A stretch of 64,000 bases of DNA, from positions 1 to 64,000 of the forward strand of contig JAHILT010000006.1 of the NCBI GenBank assembly GCA_018896875.1, in the 5' to 3' direction. Positions 1 to 7,755 of the stretch are shown here, one piece after another. The stretch's first letter is position 1. Every line of letters starts with the position of its first letter. The stretch comes from Patescibacteria group bacterium. Its GTDB lineage: Bacteria > Patescibacteriota > Minisyncoccia > UBA6257 > 02-FULL-45-10c. The notes below the pieces were generated by a model. The model ran no database searches. It saw nothing but the letters and a program-made list of their open reading frames with translations, and was not told the origin of the DNA. The translations under genes were made by a program, and so were the position numbers.

Positions 1-60
1 AAATCCTACAAAAAAGCTTTTATTGAGTTGAATTTATTAGAAGAATAACTTATATTGAAT

Positions 61-163
61 AAGTTAAAAGTTAAAAGTTAAAAGTTAAAAGTTAAAAGTT
101 AAAAGTTAAAAGTTAAAAGTTAAAAGTTAAAAGTTAAAAGTTGAAAGTTGAAAGTTGAAAGTA
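61..163. repeat. 7-bp tandem repeat array
   Basis: A 7-base unit (gttaaaa) is repeated about a dozen times and then decays into gttgaaa variants before ending near 163. It has no coding potential. The A/T-only runs that follow (up to about 250) are low complexity. It lies upstream of tRNA-Asp and holds no gene. Confidence 0.9.
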
Positions 164-258
164 TAAAGTTAAGATTTAGAAGTATTTTGAGAATTTTTAA
201 TTTTAAATTTTACATTGTCATTTTCCATTTTGATTTTTACATTTTCAATTTTTTATAT

Positions 259-333
259 GCGGTAGTAGCATAGCTGGCCTAATGCGCCTCCCTGTCACGG
301 AGGAGATCGTGGGTTCAAATCCCATCTACCGCG
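259..333 (+). tRNA. tRNA-Asp (GTC)
   Basis: Cloverleaf with acceptor arms GCGGTAG/CTACCGC, T-loop GGTTCAAATCC, and an anticodon loop CTGTCAC giving anticodon GTC. The discriminator base is G, as expected for Asp. The 3' CCA is not encoded. Confidence 0.95.
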
Positions 334-378
334 CACTGAATTTAAATTCGTATTTCTTATAAGGAGAATTTATTTTAT

Positions 379-407
379 TTGACTTAAACTTATAAAAGTT
401 TTATTCT
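379..407 (+). promoter_or_regulatory. Promoter for the small ORF pair
   Basis: TTGACT (379-384), a 17-bp spacer and TATTCT (402-407). This predicts a start near 414 and a leader of about 30 nt carrying the Shine-Dalgarno of the ORF at 446. Confidence 0.55.
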
Positions 408-445
408 ATGATGTAGAACTTTTTAAAATAAGAGAGGTGATAATT

Positions 446-637
446 ATGCCTGTGATGACTGATAAGGTGAAGATGTTTGAATGTTGGCAAAAAAAGACTA
501 AAGAAGAGGGAGGGAATGAGGTTGTTAAACAAGTCCTTTGGGTTTTTAGCCTTATAGATTCTAAATCCTGTGACATAAAATCAATAGTTAATTTTTTTTT
601 TATACACAGGAGAACTTACAAAAATGCATGGTCTTGA
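446..637 (+). CDS. Small hypothetical protein (63 aa)
   Basis: ATG 446 is preceded at a suitable distance by a purine-rich AGAGAGGTGA ribosome site; the in-frame GTG at 437 lies inside that site and is rejected. The product has a charged N-terminal half (MTDKVKMFECWQKK) and a basic, aromatic C-terminus. No family is recognised. It overlaps the next small ORF by 14 nt in another frame, so the two may be translationally coupled. A promoter upstream and a terminator after the pair make this a compact two-gene unit. It could also be a decayed gene. Confidence 0.5.
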   Translation: MPVMTDKVKMFECWQKKTKEEGGNEVVKQVLWVFSLIDSKSCDIKSIVNFFFIHRRTYKNAWS

Positions 638-791
638 AAAAGATCAGTTATATCTTGCTATTAAAGCTATCTCTGATTTCCATGAGAAAGGATCATTATT
701 TAGATATTTTTGGAATTGTTATTTTAAAGGAGAATATCATGCCTTAAAAGCAGAAATGTACAATGAGATACATAATCCTTTAGATAAATAA
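624..791 (+). CDS. Small hypothetical protein (55 aa)
   Basis: A 55-codon ORF starts at ATG 624 with an upstream AGGAGA site at about 609-614. The product begins MHGLEKDQLYLAIKAISDF and ends NEIHNPLDK; it is rich in aromatic residues (FRYFWNCYF in the middle) and looks like a small helical protein. It overlaps the 446 ORF by 14 nt and is followed 10 bases later by a strong terminator. No family is recognised. The ribosome site and the matching operon boundaries argue for a real gene. Confidence 0.5.
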   Translation: MHGLEKDQLYLAIKAISDFHEKGSLFRYFWNCYFKGEYHALKAEMYNEIHNPLDK

Positions 792-800
792 AGATACAAT

Positions 801-838
801 AAGCCCCATTATAATAATTACTATAATGGGGCTTTTAA
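801..838. terminator. Bidirectional intrinsic terminator
   Basis: A perfect 13-bp stem (AAGCCCCATTATA with its complement, loop 814-821) is followed by T-rich sequence on both strands. It ends the 446/624 pair and the convergent NlpC/P60 gene. Confidence 0.85.
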
Positions 839-841
839 AAA

Positions 842-1279
842 TTAATATCTCCTTATTATTACAATTTTAATGCTATTTTTTTGTACTTTTTCTAGTGATT
901 CCTTAACAACTTTTTTCTTTTTTCCATTGGCATGTATTACCATTTTGTTTCCAATATAAAGAGCTACGTGTCCAATATTTATATCATATCCGTATTTTTT
1001 AGGAGGGAATAATTTATCATTATAGTGTCCTTGTATTCCTCTAAAAAAAATTAAATCACCTGGTTTAATATTTTTTTTAGAAATTTTTTTACCTTGGCTA
1101 GCTTGAATTATTGTGCTTCTACCTATATCTTTGTTGGTGATTTTTTTGAAAACATATTGTGTGAACGAAGAACAATCTAAAACAGTTGGTATTTTTTCTG
1201 ACTTGACGGCATATTCGTATGGTGTGTCTAAAAGAAGAATAGCTTCTTTAATTATTAAATTTACTGTTTTTATTGTCAT
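842..1279 (-). CDS. NlpC/P60-family cysteine peptidase
   Basis: A 145-aa single-domain peptidase of the NlpC/P60 family, which cleaves peptide cross-links in peptidoglycan. The catalytic Cys is at residue 36 in the motif LDCSSFTQYVF, with His104 in IGHVALYIGN and His116 in VIHANG completing the usual C-H-H triad. No signal peptide, SH3 or LysM domain is visible, so it is either cytoplasmic or exported by an unusual route. It is convergent with the 446/624 pair and shares their terminator. Wall remodelling is inferred from family membership; a role against other cells' walls is possible but not shown. Confidence 0.85.
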   Translation of the reverse strand: MTIKTVNLIIKEAILLLDTPYEYAVKSEKIPTVLDCSSFTQYVFKKITNKDIGRSTIIQASQGKKISKKNIKPGDLIFFRGIQGHYNDKLFPPKKYGYDINIGHVALYIGNKMVIHANGKKKKVVKESLEKVQKNSIKIVIIRRY

Positions 1280-1333
1280 ATGATTTTATAAATTTAAATT
1301 TGCTTTTTTCTTTTCTTTATTTTACCATATTTA

Positions 1334-1405
1334 AGCGGGATGGAGCAGCGGTAGCTCGCCTGGCCCATAACCAGGAGGTCGTTGGTTCAAATCCAACTCC
1401 CGCAA
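1334..1405 (+). tRNA. Initiator tRNA-Met (CAT)
   Basis: Initiator features are visible: an unpaired A1-A72 at the acceptor end, A11-T24 in the D stem, and a body close to the E. coli initiator. The anticodon stem/loop reads CCTGG-CCCATAA-CCAGG, so pair 29-41 is T-A rather than G-C and the base before the anticodon (position 33) is C instead of the near-universal U. CCA is not encoded. Confidence 0.88.
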
Positions 1406-1416
1406 CATTTTTTATT

Positions 1417-1489
1417 GTCGGCGTAGCTCATTGGTTAGAGCGAAGCACTCATAACGCTTAGGTAGGTGGTTCGATTCCACCCGTCGACA
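1417..1489 (+). tRNA. tRNA with CAT anticodon (elongator Met, possibly Ile2)
   Basis: Acceptor GTCGGCG/CGTCGAC, loop CTCATAA, discriminator A. An A31-C39 mismatch closes the anticodon stem. Elongator Met and lysidine-modified Ile2 share this anticodon and cannot be separated with certainty by eye. It lies 11 bases after the initiator tRNA, probably in the same transcript. Confidence 0.9.
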
Positions 1490-1543
1490 CTAAGAGCTTG
1501 AATCCTGTACTCCTAATAAGAAATATTTTATAATTATTCTTAT

Positions 1544-2185
1544 ATGTTTAAGTTTATTAGAATTATTTTTGGAATTGTTTTGATCGGCGCAACAGCAGGT
1601 TTTTTATTAATAGGAAGCAATGATTTTGATTATGATTTTACAGGACTAGATTTAAATAAAGAGAGAATAGCATCTACGACCGCCTCAGTATTCAGAAGTA
1701 CTAAAAACAAGGCAGTTGATTTTTTGTCTATTGCTTCGGAAGAAGTAAAAGAAAAAAGCAATAAATTAATATCTTTTACCACGGACAAAGCTCAAGAATT
1801 AACATCTACCATTGTAGGAAAAACCAAGGAATATGCTTTTAATTTGTTAAAAAAAGAAGTGGAAAAAAATATAGAAAAATTAGGAGAAAAAGCAGGGCTT
1901 GATGTTAATAGTTTGAACGATTCTTTAAAAAAAGATGATATTGTCACTTACTCGGTTAAAAAAGGACAAAGCGCGTATTTTACTATTAAAAATAACCAAG
2001 AAGATTTGTTAAAATATAGTATTGATTGGTTAGATGGAGAAAGAGAAAGTGGTGAATTAAAGATAGAAGGAGAATCAGTTATTTTATCGCATATATGGTT
2101 TAATTCAGGTGAGTATTTATTAACTTTTAAAACAATTGAGTCCGAAGAAGAAAGACAACACAAGGTTTTAATATCTGTTTTTTGA
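1544..2185 (+). CDS. Membrane-anchored hypothetical protein
   Basis: A 213-aa protein with one hydrophobic N-terminal segment (about residues 4-24), a lysine/glutamate-rich helical stretch (about 45-125) and a C-terminal region rich in beta-type residues (about 135-213) that includes SIDWLDGERESGELKIEG. The layout suggests an N-terminal anchor with an extracytoplasmic beta domain, perhaps PKD/Ig-like, but no family is recognised. It sits between the tRNA pair and pheS. It ends in TGA, showing that TGA is a stop codon here. There is no Shine-Dalgarno before ATG 1544. Confidence 0.75.
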   Translation: MFKFIRIIFGIVLIGATAGFLLIGSNDFDYDFTGLDLNKERIASTTASVFRSTKNKAVDFLSIASEEVKEKSNKLISFTTDKAQELTSTIVGKTKEYAFNLLKKEVEKNIEKLGEKAGLDVNSLNDSLKKDDIVTYSVKKGQSAYFTIKNNQEDLLKYSIDWLDGERESGELKIEGESVILSHIWFNSGEYLLTFKTIESEEERQHKVLISVF

Positions 2186-2332
2186 TTATGTTTGAAATAC
2201 TATAAGCAAATATGACGGAATATTTTAATAGAACGCAAAATAGAAGAAACTTATACAAACAGTGGTTAAAATCAATTAAAAGTCTTATAATTAAAACTTA
2301 GATAATATTTTTTAAAAACAATAATAATTATA

Positions 2333-3397
2333 ATGCATAAAAAAATAGAAAATATTAAAAATCAAGCAAAGAAAGAAATTGAGCAGTGCTTAGATTTAAA
2401 GTCTTTGGAAAATTTAAAAATTAAATACTTAGGAAGAAAAGGAGAAGTATCTTCTATTTTGCGTTCTTTGACTAGTTTGTCTGTTGAGGATAAAAGGACT
2501 ATTGGTCCTAAGGCTCAATCTTTAAAAAATGAAATAGATATTTTTATTAAAACAAAGATAAGAAATTTATTGGATAAAAAAAGGACACCTATCATAGATA
2601 TTACAACCCCAGGCAAAAAAATTAAGACAGGGCATTTGCATCCTCTTACTATTATAGGGAAAGAAATTATTGAGATATTTAAAAATATGGGTTTTTCAGT
2701 TTGTGATGGAGGACCGGAAATAGAAAACGAATATTATAATTTTGATGCTTTAAATATTCCCAAAAATCATCCTGCTAGAGAAATGCATGATACTTTTTGG
2801 GTTAAAAAGTCTAGCAATCCATCTAAAGGTATAAACGACAATTTACTTCTTAGAACACATACTAGTCCTATGCAGATTAGATATATGGAAAAACACAATC
2901 CTCCTTTTCGCATTATAGTCCCAGGAAGAGTTTTTCGTTATGAGGCCACAGATGCTTCTCATGAAATTAATTTTAATCATATTGAATGTTTGATGGTAGG
3001 AGAAGATGTAAATTTTTCTAATTTTAAATATATTGTTCAAGAATTTTTTAATAAGCTTTTTTCCATTAGAAAAAGATCTTCTAGTAAAAATAAAAAAATA
3101 AATATTAGATATAGACCTAGTTATTTTCCTTTTGTAGAGCCAGGATTAGAAATTGATATTCAGTGTGTTAAGTGTGGAGGTAAGGGGTGTAATATTTGTG
3201 CGGGATCGGGCTGGCTTGAAGTTATGGGGGCGGGAATGGTGCACCCTAATGTATTAAAAGCAGTTGGTTATAATCCTAAAAAGTACCAAGGATTTGCTTT
3301 TGGTGTAGGGACGGAAAGAATTGCTATGCTTAAATATAATATTCCTGATATTAGAATGTTCTATGATGGTGATTTAAGATTTATAAATCAATTTTAA
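2333..3397 (+). CDS. pheS: Phenylalanine--tRNA ligase alpha subunit
   Basis: A 354-aa class II aminoacyl-tRNA synthetase catalytic subunit that charges tRNA-Phe as a heterotetramer with PheT. An N-terminal coiled coil (residues 1-90) precedes the catalytic core. HPARE and MHDTFW (about 146-156), GRVFRYEATDASH (about 198-210) and the motif 3 stretch FGVGTERIAML (about 323-333) are visible. Four cysteines (278, 281, 286, 289) form the zinc-knuckle-like CVKCGGKGCNICAGSGW seen in some bacterial PheS. pheT follows after 6 bases, the normal operon order. No Shine-Dalgarno precedes ATG 2333. Confidence 0.97.
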   Translation: MHKKIENIKNQAKKEIEQCLDLKSLENLKIKYLGRKGEVSSILRSLTSLSVEDKRTIGPKAQSLKNEIDIFIKTKIRNLLDKKRTPIIDITTPGKKIKTGHLHPLTIIGKEIIEIFKNMGFSVCDGGPEIENEYYNFDALNIPKNHPAREMHDTFWVKKSSNPSKGINDNLLLRTHTSPMQIRYMEKHNPPFRIIVPGRVFRYEATDASHEINFNHIECLMVGEDVNFSNFKYIVQEFFNKLFSIRKRSSSKNKKINIRYRPSYFPFVEPGLEIDIQCVKCGGKGCNICAGSGWLEVMGAGMVHPNVLKAVGYNPKKYQGFAFGVGTERIAMLKYNIPDIRMFYDGDLRFINQF

Positions 3398-3403
3398 TTT
3401 GAC

Positions 3404-5425
3404 ATGAAATTTTCATTTAACTTAATCAAAAAATTTGCTCCAGGAAAATATAATAAGCCTTCGCTTGTAGAAGCGCTTAATACTTATTCTTTTGAAGCAG
3501 TAGATTTAGGAGGAGATATTATAGAAGTTCCTAATCCTGCTATTACTAGTCGTTTTTCTAGCGTAGCTTCTCATTTAGGTATTGCTAGAGAAGCGTCTGT
3601 TATTTTTGGTACAAAATTTATTGACCCTACTAATCAAAAAATTAAACCAGATTTTAAAAACAAGGGAGTTTTTGGGGTTAATATTAAAGAAAAAAAATTA
3701 TGTTCACGTTATAGTGCTACTTATGTTACCAATATTAAAATTGAACAGTCTCCTAGTTGGCTAAGAGATATTCTGGAAACTTGTGGATTAAGATCTATAA
3801 ATAATGTGGTAGATATAATGAATTATGTAATGTTGGAAACTGGACAACCTCTTCACGCTTTTGATGCTGATAAAGTTGTAGGCGGTTTAATTGTGAGAAA
3901 AGCTAAAAATAAAGAAAAAATAGAAACAATTGATGGATCTGAATTTACTCTTGATGAAAATATATTAGTTATCGCTGATAAAGATTATCCTTTAGCGATA
4001 GCAGGTATAAAAGGCGGTAAACATGCAGAAGTTTCATTAAAGACAGATAAATTATTAATAGAATCAGCTAATTTTGATAGTATGAATATTTATCAAAGTT
4101 CTAAGAATTTAAATCTAAGAACAGACGCTTCTGTCAGTTTTTCTCATAATTTAACTCCAGAATTAGTGGAAATGGGAATGAATCGAGCACTTATACTCCT
4201 CAAGGAAATATGTGGAGCTAAAATTTATGAAACAGAAGATTTTTATGTTAAGAAACAATTAAAAAAAGTTATAAAGTTTGATTTGGCTAAAATAGAAAAA
4301 ATTATTGGAATAAAAATTAAAAAAACTGAAGCTGAAAAAATATTGTCTAAATTAGGATTTACTATTTTTAAAAATTTAGTTACTGTTCCGCCATTAAGAA
4401 ATGATGTGAATATAATAGAGGACTTAGCAGAAGAGATTGCAAGATTTAAAAATTTTAACGAATTACCAGTTATGTCACCCAGGGTTTGTCTTGAAATTTC
4501 CGAAGATACAGAGCTTGTAATTATTAAGGATAGAATAAGAGAATATTTAGTTGCTACTGGATATAGTGAAACGTATAATTATTCTTTTATATCACAAGAA
4601 AAATCAATATTACCTCCTTCTGAAATTTTTGAAATTAAGAATGCTATAAAGCTTCTCAATCCTTTAAGTGCAGATTTTTCTTATTTACGAAATAGTTTGG
4701 CGCAATATTTAGAAAAAAATTTAAATGATAATTCTAGATTTTATAATTCGGTTAGAGTTTTTGAAATAGGAAAAATTTTCGGAAACGCATCTTCCAAAAA
4801 AGCGAAGTCCCGTAGCGAGCTTTGCTCTGCTACTGGGGAATCTCTTAATTTAATAGAAAAAACAATTTTAGGTATCGCAATTCAAGACAAAAATTCATTC
4901 TTAGAGCTTAAGGGAGTAGTTGATGGATTATTGGGCTCTCTGGGCTTAGTTGATTGGTTTATGCCTAATTTGAGCTTAAAATGTTCCTTATTAGAGGATA
5001 ATGCTTCATTAGAGATAAAGACCGGGAGTCAATCATTAGGGTATGCAGGTATTTTAAAAAATACTAAGAATGGATCTGTTCTTGAAATAGACTTAGATAA
5101 ATTAGCGAACAGTATAACAGAAGAAAAAGAGTACGAACCTCTTTCAAGGTTCCCATCAATAAATAGAGATATTTCTATTTTAGTTTCTAAAAAAACGAGA
5201 GTCGGGGATATTTTAAATTTAATACAAAGAACAAGCATTCAATATGTTAACGATGTAGATTTAATGGATTTTTATGAAGATGAAAAATTTGGAGATAATA
5301 AAAGTCTAACTTTCAGGATTGTTTTTCAGGACAACAGCAGAACTCTTACTGATCAAGAGGTAGATAGGGAAGTTCAAAAAATTATCAAAGTTTTAATAAC
5401 TGACGTTAATGCTGAAGTAAGATAG
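3404..5425 (+). CDS. pheT: Phenylalanine--tRNA ligase beta subunit, EMAP-less
   Basis: A 673-aa beta subunit, roughly 120-130 residues shorter than the usual ~800. After the first ~38 residues (MKFSFNLIKKFAP to SFEAVDLGG) the sequence passes straight to the B1 segment ending SHLGIAREASVIFG, so the EMAP-type tRNA-binding OB domain normally inserted there is absent. B3/B4 (for example DIMNYVMLETGQPLHAFD), B5 and the C-terminal ferredoxin-fold anticodon-binding domain (LSRFPSINRDIS to TDQEVDREVQKI) are present. A short GC-rich insertion lies at about residues 465-480. The EMAP-less form also occurs in other reduced bacteria. Confidence 0.96.
   Translation: MKFSFNLIKKFAPGKYNKPSLVEALNTYSFEAVDLGGDIIEVPNPAITSRFSSVASHLGIAREASVIFGTKFIDPTNQKIKPDFKNKGVFGVNIKEKKLCSRYSATYVTNIKIEQSPSWLRDILETCGLRSINNVVDIMNYVMLETGQPLHAFDADKVVGGLIVRKAKNKEKIETIDGSEFTLDENILVIADKDYPLAIAGIKGGKHAEVSLKTDKLLIESANFDSMNIYQSSKNLNLRTDASVSFSHNLTPELVEMGMNRALILLKEICGAKIYETEDFYVKKQLKKVIKFDLAKIEKIIGIKIKKTEAEKILSKLGFTIFKNLVTVPPLRNDVNIIEDLAEEIARFKNFNELPVMSPRVCLEISEDTELVIIKDRIREYLVATGYSETYNYSFISQEKSILPPSEIFEIKNAIKLLNPLSADFSYLRNSLAQYLEKNLNDNSRFYNSVRVFEIGKIFGNASSKKAKSRSELCSATGESLNLIEKTILGIAIQDKNSFLELKGVVDGLLGSLGLVDWFMPNLSLKCSLLEDNASLEIKTGSQSLGYAGILKNTKNGSVLEIDLDKLANSITEEKEYEPLSRFPSINRDISILVSKKTRVGDILNLIQRTSIQYVNDVDLMDFYEDEKFGDNKSLTFRIVFQDNSRTLTDQEVDREVQKIIKVLITDVNAEVR
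4797..4843. repeat. In-frame GC-rich palindromic insert in pheT
   Basis: An imperfect palindrome (arms CCCGTAGCGAGC and GCTCTGCTACTGGGG) lies inside pheT and encodes SSKKAKSRSELCSATGES. Base composition is much higher in G+C than the surrounding gene. The AGCGAGC core recurs in the cysS insert. It probably entered as a short mobile repeat in a surface loop. Confidence 0.65.
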
Positions 5426-5446
5426 CAAGATAAATCTCTTAAGGCA

Positions 5447-5475
5447 TTGACGATTTTAATATTTTTATATAAAAT
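5447..5475 (+). promoter_or_regulatory. Promoter of rpsP
   Basis: TTGACG (5447-5452), a 17-bp spacer and TAAAAT (5470-5475). The predicted start is about 5482, next to ATG 5483, so the mRNA would be leaderless. Confidence 0.6.
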
Positions 5476-5482
5476 CTAGCTT

Positions 5483-5776
5483 ATGTTAATGATTAGATTA
5501 CAACGTAAAGGGAAAAAGCACCAACCTTATTACAGGCTGGTAGTTGGTGAGAAAAGAAGTAAAATATTGGGTGAGCAAGCAGAAAGTTTAGGATGGTATG
5601 ATCCAAAAAGCCGTGAAAAAAACTTTAAAAAAGAAAGAGTTCTTTATTGGCTAGGAGTTGGAGCTAAGGCATCTCCTACGGTTCATAATTTATTAGTTGA
5701 TGCTGAAATAGTTTCTGCTAAAAAAATCCCTGTTCATAAAAAGTCTAAAAAGAAAAAAGAAGAAAAAGCAGATTAA
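5483..5776 (+). CDS. rpsP: 30S ribosomal protein S16
   Basis: A 97-aa S16 protein of the small subunit body. The conserved N-terminus MLMIRLQRKGKKHQPYYRLVV and the later ESLGWYDPKS and KASPTVHNLL are visible, with a lysine-rich tail (KKSKKKKEEKAD). ATG 5483 is chosen because it matches the family N-terminus and lies at the predicted start of a leaderless transcript. It is followed by khpA and trmD, the common rpsP-khpA-trmD ribosome-assembly grouping. Confidence 0.96.
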   Translation: MLMIRLQRKGKKHQPYYRLVVGEKRSKILGEQAESLGWYDPKSREKNFKKERVLYWLGVGAKASPTVHNLLVDAEIVSAKKIPVHKKSKKKKEEKAD

Positions 5777-5836
5777 TTATAATCTTAAAAAGAAAGGTCG
5801 TGACAATTTTAATCCGTAAATTAAGAATTACAGAAA

Positions 5837-6163
5837 ATGGCTAATAATCCAAACGATCAAGCCTTTCTAGAATATCTTGTTAAGTCTATAGTTGAATATC
5901 CTGACAAGGTAGAAATTACTAGGAAAGTAGATGAAATGGGAGTTTTGCTTATTTTGAAAGTAGCTCCTCAAGACATGGGTCTTATAGTAGGACGTCAAGG
6001 TTCTACAGCAAAAGCCGTTCGTTCTCTTTTAAGAATTGTTGGTATTAGAAATAATGCCAGAGTCAATCTTAAGATTGAAGAACCAGAAGGATCCACCTTT
6101 CAAAGGCCAGAAAGACCTTCTTTCTCTGGTGAGACCGAAGTTAATGCAGATTTAAAACTTTAA
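5837..6163 (+). CDS. khpA: KH-domain RNA-binding protein KhpA
   Basis: A 108-aa single type II KH domain protein. The RNA-binding GxxG loop is GRQG in MGLIVGRQGSTAKAVRSLL (about residues 55-70). It begins DQAFLEYLVKSIVEYPDKVEI, typical of KhpA/YlqC, which associates with KhpB in other bacteria and binds many RNAs. The C-terminal 30 residues (after NLKIEEPEG) are an extra Ser/Pro/Glu-rich tail. Its place between rpsP and trmD is the usual one. A terminator follows. Confidence 0.93.
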   Translation: MANNPNDQAFLEYLVKSIVEYPDKVEITRKVDEMGVLLILKVAPQDMGLIVGRQGSTAKAVRSLLRIVGIRNNARVNLKIEEPEGSTFQRPERPSFSGETEVNADLKL

Positions 6164-6174
6164 GCTTACTCAAT

Positions 6175-6208
6175 AAAAATTCCTTGTCATCTGGCAGGGG
6201 ATTTTTTA
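6175..6208 (+). terminator. Intrinsic terminator after khpA
   Basis: A hairpin with arms AATTCCTTG and CAGGGGATT (including G-T pairs) is followed by a run of T. It ends the rpsP-khpA unit 11 bases after khpA. Confidence 0.75.
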
Positions 6209-6240
6209 TTTATACTATTTAATGATATATTTTATTTACA

Positions 6241-6888
6241 ATGAAATTCGATATAATAACAATTTTTCCTAAAATTTTAGATTCTTATTTCAGCGAGTCT
6301 ATATTAAAAAGAGCTCAAAAAAATAAGTTCATATCTATAAAGGTTCACAATTTACGTGACTTTACTTTAGATAGACACAACAAGGTTGATGATACACCTT
6401 ATGGTGGAGGACCTGGTATGGTGTTCAAGGTTGAACCAATAGCTAAAGCAGTGGAAAGTATAAAGAGACAAGCGACAAGTAAGAAAAAGAAAATTAAGAG
6501 CAGAGTTATTTTATTCAGTTTACGTGGGAAAAAGTTTGATGCTAAAATAGCTAAACGGTTTTCAAAGTACGATCAATTGATTTTAATTTGCGGACGTTAC
6601 GAGGGCGTAGACGAAAGAGTGGCTAAATATGTGGCAGATGAAGAAATTTCCATTGGAGATTTTGTGCTTTCTGGAGGCGAGTTGGCTGCTGGCATTACTG
6701 TTGATGCTGTCTCTAGATTTATTCCAGGAGTGCTTGGTAAATACGAATCCTTAGAAGAAATTAAAGGTAGTTATCCAGTTTATACTAAGCCCGATGTTGT
6801 AAAAATAAATAATAATCGTCGCATTGTTCCACAGGTGCTTTTATCAGGAAATCATAAAAAAATAGATGAATGGAGAAGAAAGAAATAA
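6241..6888 (+). CDS. trmD: tRNA (guanine37-N1)-methyltransferase
   Basis: A 215-aa SPOUT-family enzyme that methylates G37 in tRNAs reading CNN and related codons, preventing frameshifts. The N-terminus MKFDIITIFPKILDSYF is diagnostic; the trefoil-knot SAM site is seen as LICGRYEGVDERV and SIGDFVLSGGELAA, and the RHNKVDDTPYGGGPGMV segment is present. Slightly shorter than the ~240-aa norm. An extended -10 (TGATATATT at 6223-6231) sits 9 bases before ATG, so translation is probably leaderless. The final helical residues (NHKKIDEWRRKK) match the family end. Confidence 0.97.
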   Translation: MKFDIITIFPKILDSYFSESILKRAQKNKFISIKVHNLRDFTLDRHNKVDDTPYGGGPGMVFKVEPIAKAVESIKRQATSKKKKIKSRVILFSLRGKKFDAKIAKRFSKYDQLILICGRYEGVDERVAKYVADEEISIGDFVLSGGELAAGITVDAVSRFIPGVLGKYESLEEIKGSYPVYTKPDVVKINNNRRIVPQVLLSGNHKKIDEWRRKK

Positions 6889-6917
6889 TTTTTACTAGCC
6901 CTAAATCATTTAAACTA

Positions 6918-6946
6918 TTGACGATTAGCCAACATATATATATACT
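6918..6946 (+). promoter_or_regulatory. Promoter of rpsB-tsf
   Basis: TTGACG (6918-6923), an exact 17-bp spacer and TATACT (6941-6946). Transcription should begin near 6953, leaving about 8 nt before ATG 6961 and no room for a Shine-Dalgarno. Confidence 0.75.
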
Positions 6947-6960
6947 TTTTGTACTACATT

Positions 6961-7740
6961 ATGAGTGAAATAAATATTCAAAAATTACAGACAAAAGAAG
7001 ATGGGGTAGACAATAATAAATTATCTTTATTAGAAGAGATGATGAAAGTTGGTCTTTTTTTAGGTCGTAGAAAATCCAAGACTCATCCAAGAATAAAACC
7101 TTATATTCATACCACTAGAAATGGTATAGAAATTATTGATGTTGCTAAAACATTAGAAGCATTAGATAAATCTTTGGATTTTATTAAATCAAAATTAATG
7201 GATAGTAAGTTCATTATGTTAGTTGGGACTACTCCTGTGGCTAAAACAGTTGTGAAAGAATATGCAGAAAAATTAAATTTTCCTTATGTTGTTGAGCGTT
7301 GGCTTGGAGGTACTCTTACTAATTTTAAAACACTTTCTAATAGAATAACTTATTTCAAAAAATTAAAGGAAGATAAGACTGCGGGAATGTTGGAAAAATA
7401 TACAAAAAAAGAAAGATTAGATATTGATAGAGAGATAGCAAAATTAGATCTTAATTTTAGTGGAATAGAAAATATGGAAGGATTGCCATCGGTTTTGTTT
7501 GTTGTTGATGCTACTCATAATATGATTGCTATAAAAGAAGCAAAAAAATTAGGAATTTCAGTCGTTGCTATGATAAATACAGATATTAATCCCGAAATTG
7601 TTGATTATCCTATTCCTTGCAATGATCGTACTAAAGAGGGTGTTAAATGGATGATGGAAAGATTATCAAGTGCTGTTAATGATGCTAAGTCTGCTCTTGA
7701 AGAAAAAGCTATTAATACTAAGGCTTCTTCTGAAAATTAA
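6961..7740 (+). CDS. rpsB: 30S ribosomal protein S2
   Basis: A 259-aa S2 protein of the small-subunit head. LLEEMMKVGLFLGRRKSKTHPRIKPY, VVERWLGGTLTNFKTL and LFVVDATHNMIAIKEA are characteristic. ATG 6961 is preferred over TTG 6949 because the promoter places the transcript start at about 6953. An N-terminal extension of ~20 residues (SEINIQKLQTKEDGVDNNK) precedes the conserved start. It is followed after 15 bases by tsf, the near-universal bacterial order. Confidence 0.97.
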   Translation: MSEINIQKLQTKEDGVDNNKLSLLEEMMKVGLFLGRRKSKTHPRIKPYIHTTRNGIEIIDVAKTLEALDKSLDFIKSKLMDSKFIMLVGTTPVAKTVVKEYAEKLNFPYVVERWLGGTLTNFKTLSNRITYFKKLKEDKTAGMLEKYTKKERLDIDREIAKLDLNFSGIENMEGLPSVLFVVDATHNMIAIKEAKKLGISVVAMINTDINPEIVDYPIPCNDRTKEGVKWMMERLSSAVNDAKSALEEKAINTKASSEN

Positions 7741-7755
7741 TTTTTCAAATAAAAT

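Noticed and set aside
61..163. Regular repeats as a possible CRISPR array
   Set aside because: The unit is 7 bp with no spacers; it is a simple tandem repeat.
437..445. GTG 437 as start of the first small ORF
   Set aside because: It lies inside the Shine-Dalgarno that serves ATG 446.
1273..1461. 62-codon ORF
   Set aside because: It runs through two tRNA genes and is a shadow of them.
2183..2185. Possible use of TGA as a sense codon (code 25 of some CPR groups)
   Set aside because: TGA ends several genes cleanly, for example at 2185 and the secE/nusG overlap, so the standard code applies.
2212..2301. 29-codon ORF starting MTEYFNRTQNRRN between two genes
   Set aside because: Too short and without a ribosome site; it may be a remnant of a DUF559-type gene, but this cannot be supported.
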